64,000 nt of DNA from positions 253,001 to 317,000 of the forward strand of contig NW_026705178.1 of assembly GCF_029867415.1 (NCBI RefSeq), written 5' to 3'. Positions 58,101-64,000 of this stretch are shown in pieces (the stretch's first letter is position 1; each line of letters begins with the position of its first letter). The position numbers were made by a program, and so were the translations under genes. The DNA is from Vicia villosa. Taxonomy: Eukaryota > Streptophyta > Magnoliopsida > Fabales > Fabaceae. The notes beneath the pieces are model-generated. The model saw only the letters and a list, made by a program, of their open reading frames with translations. It was not told where the DNA came from and did not search any database.

Positions 58101-61100
58101 AGTAACCTAGTGATCACTTGACGATTGAAAGAAAATTGTTAAACCGTGTACCTGAAGATAGATATCAAATACACGCCTTCCAAGACTACCATAAGTTTGA
58201 TTGTCTGTGAATATTATTTCAGCAAAATGAAGATTTATTGTGTAGCTTCCATTTGCGAGGCAAAACCCATAATAAGTCAATGAAATAGGAGAAACACGTG
58301 CAGTCATGTACAACTCAGCATCCACCATAGTAAGTTTAGAGATATTTGCCGGAGTATAAGTGTTTCCAAATGTTCCACTATCAATGAATTTGCCAGTGCT
58401 GCTAAATGCCCACTTTGCTGTTGGACTGTCCTTGCCATCGAATCTGGCAGGTCCAGATGAATCTTGATCATCTTCATAATTTGTTCCGTTGACTTTTTCT
58501 TGATTTCCCCCACAATTTATATGAAGGGAGTAAAAGTCTGGGTTGTGTAGATCATGTGAGTAACATTTGAATATTAAAGAAACTAAAAAAATCAAATAAA
58601 GAAAAATATGTTCCTTGAAATTTTAGTGTTAGATACTCTCTCTCTTTTAGTTTTCATGTTTATCCCCCACTGCAAATGTAGATGAAAGGAGGGAATCACG
58701 GAGGGTTACATACTCTAGCTAGTCAAGCAAAAATCATGATTTACTCTTGCTGGAAATTTTCATATACACACAGCTTGTTGTTGGCCTTTCTCTTCAAACT
58801 AAAACTCCTTGAGGAAGTATTCCAACCAAACGAGTACATTTTGTTTCTTACTAATGACATGGTCACTTATTTTGCCTCTGCGTTGAATCGCGTGATTACA
58901 TTTTGTTTATTACTTTTAAAATATCAAGTTTCCTCCAAGAAGAACTCAATACCCATAAATAGATCGTTTACCAATGCATGATTATGCCCAATCAGTATAT
59001 GAGTAATCAATTATCTAAGTATGTCCTCTATCTTCATAATAGAGACGATTTTCAATAGCATTTGTATGTATTTCAGAATCTGAATTATAGCTCTTGTTTG
59101 AGCCACTACACTCTGCTTTTGACTCCTCCATGTAACAAGATTCCGACAAAAGTAGGCTTTCACATCTCTTAAACAGTAGAGTCATATTCCTGCAGTGACT
59201 TTGAGATACTATAAAACTCACTCTACAATTTGAAAATAATTTTCTCTACTCACCACACTAACTGCATCAGCCAAATTCGGTCTAGTGTGTCTCAACTCTC
59301 AAGTAAATCAACTTTTTTAATAATCTTTGATATTGTACCTCATATAGTTCATCTTGTGATTTTGCTCAAGGGGAACTATTCAAAATATTAACATTTATAA
59401 TTATTTTCTCTGTAACACCGACACCTCTAAAAAATACGTGTTCGTGTCGAACACCTACCCTGACACTTGTGATTATATTTAATTTATTCATTTTTTTTAT
59501 ATTAGTACGAAATTGCTGTCTCAGCTTCGGTGTCATGTTCGGGGTGCCCGTGTTTTATGGGTTATTTTATTAGTATGAGGCTCATTAAATAAGTCCATTA
59601 GGTTTAGGTTTATTTCTATTTAATCTAATTTATTCTCCTACTGAAGTTTCAACTTTGAAATATATGAAAATACTTTTTCTACAGGAACACTTGCATGTTT
59701 GCATTCAAGCTTGTTTCTTTTCATGCAATATCAAAATCTTATTGTAGCTATTGATTCTGTGAGAATTCCATCATTTATTGAAGAAGTATTGAAATGTAAA
59801 AATTAAACCCAAGCTATGAGTGAGAAAATGAAAGCTCTTGAGGAAAATAATACTTGAGAAACTATTGAGAGGCAAGAAGCCAGGGGGATGCAGATAGCAC
59901 CCTTGGTCGTTACAAGGCAAGACTAGTGACAAAAAGTTATACTCAGACATGACATTGATTACAAGGAGACATTTGCACCCGTGGTTGAAATCTTACTATC
60001 TGTTAGAATTTAGGTTGGGTCTAACTCATCCCTACATAACCGGCTTGTAAGGTGAAGATGATCCTCACTTATAAACAAAACACAGACCATATATCTAAGC
60101 AATGTGAGACTAAATCCAGCCCTCCAAACGCAACACAATGAAGGTGTTAGGGTTGAAATGAAGGAAAGCCAAAGTGCCGCAGTTAAGGCGACTAGGGACA
60201 GACCGCAATTAAGACGAAAATTCCAACACACTCCCTCGCGTAGATGATGCGGGAAGTCCAACAACAGATATAGGATAGACTCTGATACCATCTCAAAATT
60301 TGGGTTGGACCTAACTCATCCCTGCAAAACTGGCTTGTAAAGTGAGGATAGTCCCCACTTATAAACACAACACATGCCAAATCTTTAAGTAATGTGGGAC
60401 TAAATTCAGCCCTCCAAACCCAACACAATGAAGGTGCTAGGGGCTGCAATGAAGGCAAGCCAAAGTGCCGCAATTAAGGCGGAAATTCCAACACTATCTC
60501 TTGTTGTTTATTCTAGATGAGAATTACAACAATTTGACGTTAAAAATGCGTTCCTACATGGAAACTTAGAGGAGGTCTGTATGGAGATTTACTCGGTTTT
60601 AGTACCGCGGATGAAGCCAACAAAGATTAAAGAAGGCTTTATATGGACTAAAAAAGTCCCCTCGTGCGTCATTTGAAAGATTCACAAAGGAAATATTGTA
60701 GTCCCCTCGTGGCACGTATGAAGGCGGCGGCGCTAGCACTGTTTTTTGGGGGTTGGCTCGGTTTTTTGTGGCGGTTTTGATGATGTGGTAGGTGGGATGT
60801 AAGGAGTGACAAGGAAAGTGGATAGACCGGGAAAACATTGAATACGGTTGCCTTTCAATAGACTCCGGATACCAAGTTGAATGAGAAAAAATGAGGGAGG
60901 AATATGGTGAAACCGTACCGTCTAAACTACACTAAAGAGATTCTATTATATGCACTTAGAAACAAATCAATATACAGTAAGTATCATTAACTACAATAGA
61001 ATATGATATTCCTATATTTAAATATCAACAGTCACCATGAAGAAACTCACGTTCGGGACATTCAAAGCGCAAACACGAATTTGTTCCTCTGAGATAATGA

Positions 61101-62123
61101 TGTAAGAAACAGAAAAGTTAGCATGATTAGTAAAATAAGATTCATCACACAATATGCGCAAACATGAATATGCAATATGTATATGCATGTTTTAGTATTT
61201 ATAATGTCAAACTTACATGTCATTGCGTGCCCATGAAGTAGAAAATAAGTTCCTGTGACATATTATAGAAGTTTGTTTTTCAGAAGGGTTCTTAAGTTTG
61301 CAAACAAATGCATACAAATGGAAAGATTCTTACACTCTTTCATTTTGACATATCTGACTCTCTTGATTGATGGTGAAGTTATTGTATGAAAGATCTCTAT
61401 ACATAAGTCATAAATTTAATTCGGAATATTATAACAATATGATGATCAGAGATAGGAAAAAGGCAAAAAGAAAAAGTAAAGTTTAGTTAGAAAAGTAAAA
61501 AGGAAACGATATAATTTTGCCACATAAATGAATTAAATTGTTAAACCTAAGGAACCATACAAGTAGTATTAGAAAGATAACTCACACATATGCATTCTTT
61601 CCCCAAGGAGAAGGCACTTGTCCAGTGAGAAGGTTTCCAGTTAAAAACCTACCATAAAAGAATCTCAAGATATTAATATACAAAGACTGAAAGTTGAAAC
61701 TAGACTTGTACGTGCAAAGAAGCCAACAGATGTGTGATTAAAAAGTACTCCAAGAAAAACTATGATAAGTTTCATACACGAAATTCAAACTGTCCATGTC
61801 AGCATAGCTATCCGGAATCGTTCCATTTAATTTGTTAAAGCTGAGATCTCTGAAAGGGATACCACATTGAAAATATGTTAAAATGATACAGAGAAAATTT
61901 GTAAGAAAAAAAATTCCTGCATTCTAATAGCTGGAGATATAATTTTAAAACACAAAAATGTCAAAGACTAAGAATAAGTTAAATTTGTCAAAAAAAAAAA
62001 AACTTCAATGGTTAGTAATAGTCAAACAAAATGTAGCAAGTATGCCATTACAAGTGTTTCAATGCTGTCATATTCTCAATAGATTCGGGTAGGTTTCCAT
62101 TGATGTTGCAATTCCTCATAACC
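55143..62123 (-). CDS. LRR-malectin receptor-like kinase (RLK2), 3' 14 exons
   Basis: Paralogue of RLK1. Exons on the minus strand: 62123-62052, 61849-61778, 61648-61586, 61396-61334, 61252-61217, 61088-61051, 58537-58152, 57921-57723, 57632-57483, 57179-57061, 56946-56736, 56618-56381, 56224-56074, 55541-55143. Lengths equal those of RLK1 or differ by multiples of three (+3, +3, +3, +18, +15), with GT/AG borders and no internal stop. It covers four late extracellular LRR-region exons, the two linker exons, the malectin domain, the transmembrane helix (with an extra RSPRTH-like segment before it) and the complete kinase, including [14 protein letters not shown] and MAPEYA. The equivalents of RLK1 exons 1-10 are not in the window; the next intron has grown past 1.9 kb by insertions. 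Whether the gene is complete cannot be judged. Confidence 0.85.
59840..60000 (+). pseudogene. Ty1/copia reverse transcriptase, first piece
   Basis: Encodes [14 protein letters not shown] followed by a stop, then [12 protein letters not shown], matching the copia RT signature (RYKARLVAKG..Q..GIDY.ETFAPV). The TRIM at 60001 interrupts it; the next residues of the domain resume at 60499. Confidence 0.85.
60001..60493 (-). mobile_element. TRIM retroelement, 493 bp
   Basis: Terminal direct repeats at 60001-60228 and about 60291-60493 share GGTTGG(G/A)(T/C)CTAACTCATCCCT, GGCTTGTAA, CACTTATAAACA and a common end AATTCCAACA. The short interior has CTCTGATACCA (60280-60290), the complement of a Met-type primer site, so the element points to the minus strand. 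Five-base duplications CTATC lie at 59996-60000 and 60494-60498. No coding capacity; about 200-bp LTRs fit a terminal-repeat retrotransposon in miniature. Confidence 0.8.
60499..60690 (+). pseudogene. Ty1/copia reverse transcriptase, second piece
   Basis: Encodes [20 protein letters not shown] at about 60530-60590 and ends with [14 protein letters not shown] sequence (usually ALYGLKQSPR), the continuation of the RT domain broken at 60000. Several frame changes and stops. Confidence 0.85.
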
Positions 62124-62984
62124 CTGCAAGACAACAATATGTTATGAGTAACTTTTTTTCCACATCTTTCTTTTGTCTTAAATATCTTTTTGATCCCTTT
62201 ACTTATTTATAAGATACTATTTGGTTTTTTAACTCTATATTGGATTGAATTGGTCTTTTTCCTTACCTCTGTTTTCTCACATTGTCATACCTACATGTGG
62301 ATCTAACAAGCTATATAAGTCAACTTTTTTTTTTTATTTAGTAATCATTTCAGTAACCTAAAAAATTAAAGGTAATTTTCTTTCTCTCAAATCATCCTAA
62401 CAACCACCATTGTAGGGACACTACTGCCAATCTTTGCATTAGAAAGATATCACTTTCATTTCAAACAACACTTTTGATTTTTATATTAGACCTAACTTAT
62501 TTTTATAAAATCAGCTTAAAATATGAGGGTGCTACTTTTAATAAAATTTATTCAAATTTTATCTTTAATTTATGTGGGATTTGATTTTTTCAACACATCC
62601 TCTCACGTTCAACACTATTAAACTTGGTGCATAGATGTGAATGATGAATGACCTCAAAATTGGCTTTGTTGCCATCCAAGTCTCGCGTAATTAAATATAA
62701 GGTTTGACAAGAGTTTATAAAAAGAGACACCCTTACAAGGATGAGTTAGATATAATATAAAAATATATAATGATATGAGAGTTCATCGATTCAAGTCGCT
62801 CATAATTTAGATTCACACACCAAGTCCAATAAATAGTATTGGCGTGAGGAATGTATTGGGACAAACCTAAATCACAAAAGTTAAAAATAAGGCTTGACAA
62901 GAGTTTATAAAATGAGACATCCCCCACTTTACAAACTGGTTTTGCAAGATGAGTAAGATTTAAAAACATAATAAACACAATTTT
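62124..62984. other. RLK2 intron sequence with TRIM-like fragments
   Basis: The first ~40 bp align with the RLK1 intron after its equivalent exon. After about 62165 the similarity ends. At 62870-62960 and less clearly 62700-62760, read on the minus strand, there are words such as CAAAACCAGTTTGTAAAGTG that resemble the TRIM at 60001-60493. No coding region. Confidence 0.45.
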
Positions 62985-64000
62985 TTTTTATAAGCAAAGG
63001 AACATATAAGAGCACAAGGGATGCTAACCCAAAAGCAAACAAAGAAAAGGAAGATGGAAATAAAAAACTACCACCCCCACCAACCAACAAAAACTATATA
63101 ACCCCAATACAAGAGGCAGGATTAACACACCAATCCGAACAAACAAGATTGTCACCCGCCTTAAAGAAAGTGAAAAACCATTTCCAAGTTAACAATTTAA
63201 TCATCCCCAAAGTATCGATATTGACCAAAACCCCTCCATTAAAGAGGATTTCATTCCTACAACACCAAATACTCCAACAAAAAGTCAAACCAAAAAGTCA
63301 TCTAGTGTTCACAACAAAAAGAGACTTACAAGAAACCTCAAGAGCAATAAGACGGTCAAAGATATTACCGGAAATTGCATAAACATCAATACGAAGCCAA
63401 TCCAAGAAACTACTCCACCAACCTAAAGTCACCGAACAATTCCTAAAAAGATGATTTGTATCCTCCTCTGCCGACAAACACAAAGGACAAACCAAATTAT
63501 CCGGGCCGAATAAAATACCCCGAGATGCCAAAGCCATCCTAGTGAGAATCTTATTCAAAAGTAGCATCCATCCAAAGATAGACACCTTACTCGGAATCTT
63601 AGTCTTCCATAAACAAGATAGCTCCTTAGAAATGTTTTCATCCAAGCCATGACCCCAAGACTCACCTTCCATAATCATCTCATAAGTTGCCTTAACCGAA
63701 AAACCCGTAGGATTCTTCCACCAAACAAACAAATCCGAAACTACAATCACGGGCTGCAACGAATTGATAAGTCTCAACAAATCCACAAGAGGCTCCCCAT
63801 CATCATCATTAGAAAAGCCTTCGCGAAATTTAATAAACCTAACCCAAGAACCATTGTTCCAATAACCGTTGTCACAAACCTTAGTAGAAGAAACTTCAGC
63901 ATACAAAAACAGAGATGGAAAACGGTTGCAAATCGGGTACCCTCCCACCCCCCGATCTGCCAAAAAATCAATACTCTCACCATTTCAAAGTTTACAAGAA
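62985..64000 (-). mobile_element. LINE (non-LTR retrotransposon) 3' part
   Basis: The minus strand from 63963 to 63298 encodes 221 residues with VSDLFVWWKNPTGFSVKATY, LWKTKIPSKVSIFGWMLLLN and CPLCLSAEEDTNHLFRNC. This is the C-terminal zinc-binding domain (zf-RVT, pattern W-K-x-x-x-P-x-K ... C-x-x-C ... H-x-x-x-x-C) of plant LINE reverse transcriptases. A stop at 63298 breaks it, and a shifted frame continues with SIWCCRNEILFNGG to about 63094. A plus-strand T run at 62979-62988 is its poly-A tail, marking the 3' end. The 5' part extends beyond the window. Confidence 0.85.

Larger units (their letters stand above)
58538..61050. other. expanded RLK2 intron with nested transposons
   Basis: The matching RLK1 intron (5964-6169) is only 206 bp, so about 2.3 kb was inserted here. 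It includes copia reverse transcriptase pieces, a TRIM, and at 59405-59580 a stretch with GACACC/GTGTCG words in both orientations that looks like an unidentified inverted repeat. The part 58600-59400 and 60700-61020 is unassigned. Confidence 0.6.

Noticed and set aside
60001..60493. Cassandra-type TRIM carrying a 5S rRNA promoter
   Set aside because: The size fits, but I see no 5S internal promoter words such as GTTAAGCGTGCTTGG in the terminal repeats; left as an unnamed TRIM.
55143..62123. RLK2 as a truncated pseudogene
   Set aside because: All visible exons keep frame and splice sites, and the remaining 5' exons may simply lie beyond the window after an enlarged intron; truncation is not shown.

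Overview
The window is nuclear DNA from a higher plant, most likely a legume, and the tribe Fabeae (pea, vetch, lentil, grass pea) is the best guess. The grounds are a complete 21.7-kb Ogre-type Ty3/gypsy retrotransposon of the kind that swells Fabeae genomes, LRR-malectin receptor kinase genes with about 24 exons, and dense nested plant transposons. There are no bacterial operons, rRNA or tRNA genes, or CRISPR arrays.

Layout. 1-2234: decayed transposon remnants and the 3' side of the first gene. 2235-10210 (minus): an apparently intact LRR/malectin receptor-like kinase (LRR-RLK); splice sites define 24 exons totalling 3018 nt, which is 1005 codons plus a stop. Just upstream of its start codon sits an 836-bp foldback element (10307-11142) with a 9-bp target duplication. 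About 13030-22535: a decayed terminal-inverted-repeat element with arrays of a 22-bp palindrome at both ends and a GC-rich coding remnant. A young non-autonomous Ty3/gypsy element (14181-21793) has split it. 22840-24427: a plant-mobile-domain (PMD) pseudogene carrying a Tourist-like MITE. 24428-46172: the Ogre element, with nearly identical 4.6-kb LTRs, a tRNA-Arg-type primer site, ORF1, gag-protease, an intron, and RT/RNase H/integrase. 46480-53600: decayed copia, PMD, Mutator-transposase and GRF-zinc-finger remnants. 55143-62123 (minus): a second LRR-RLK copy in the same orientation. Its 14 last exons are in frame here, and its 5' exons lie beyond the window. One intron holds a copia fragment that itself holds a 493-bp TRIM. 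62985-64000: the 3' end of a LINE.

The two RLK genes match exon for exon, so they are an ancestral tandem duplication now pushed about 45 kb apart by nested insertions. They are the only host genes I can support. The most interesting unexplained structure is in the Ogre LTR: five consecutive two-part stem-loops (28127-28413, repeated at 45237-45523) whose stems show compensatory base changes between units. Other points are a Gag-Pro stop codon that overlaps a 5' splice site, so retaining or removing a 250-nt intron would decide Gag-Pro versus Gag-Pro-Pol, and a long RNA-hairpin-forming element next to the RLK core promoter.

All coordinates, splice sites and LTR comparisons were read by eye, with no alignment or database search. 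Exon borders rest on GT/AG sites, reading-frame continuity and the paralogue comparison.
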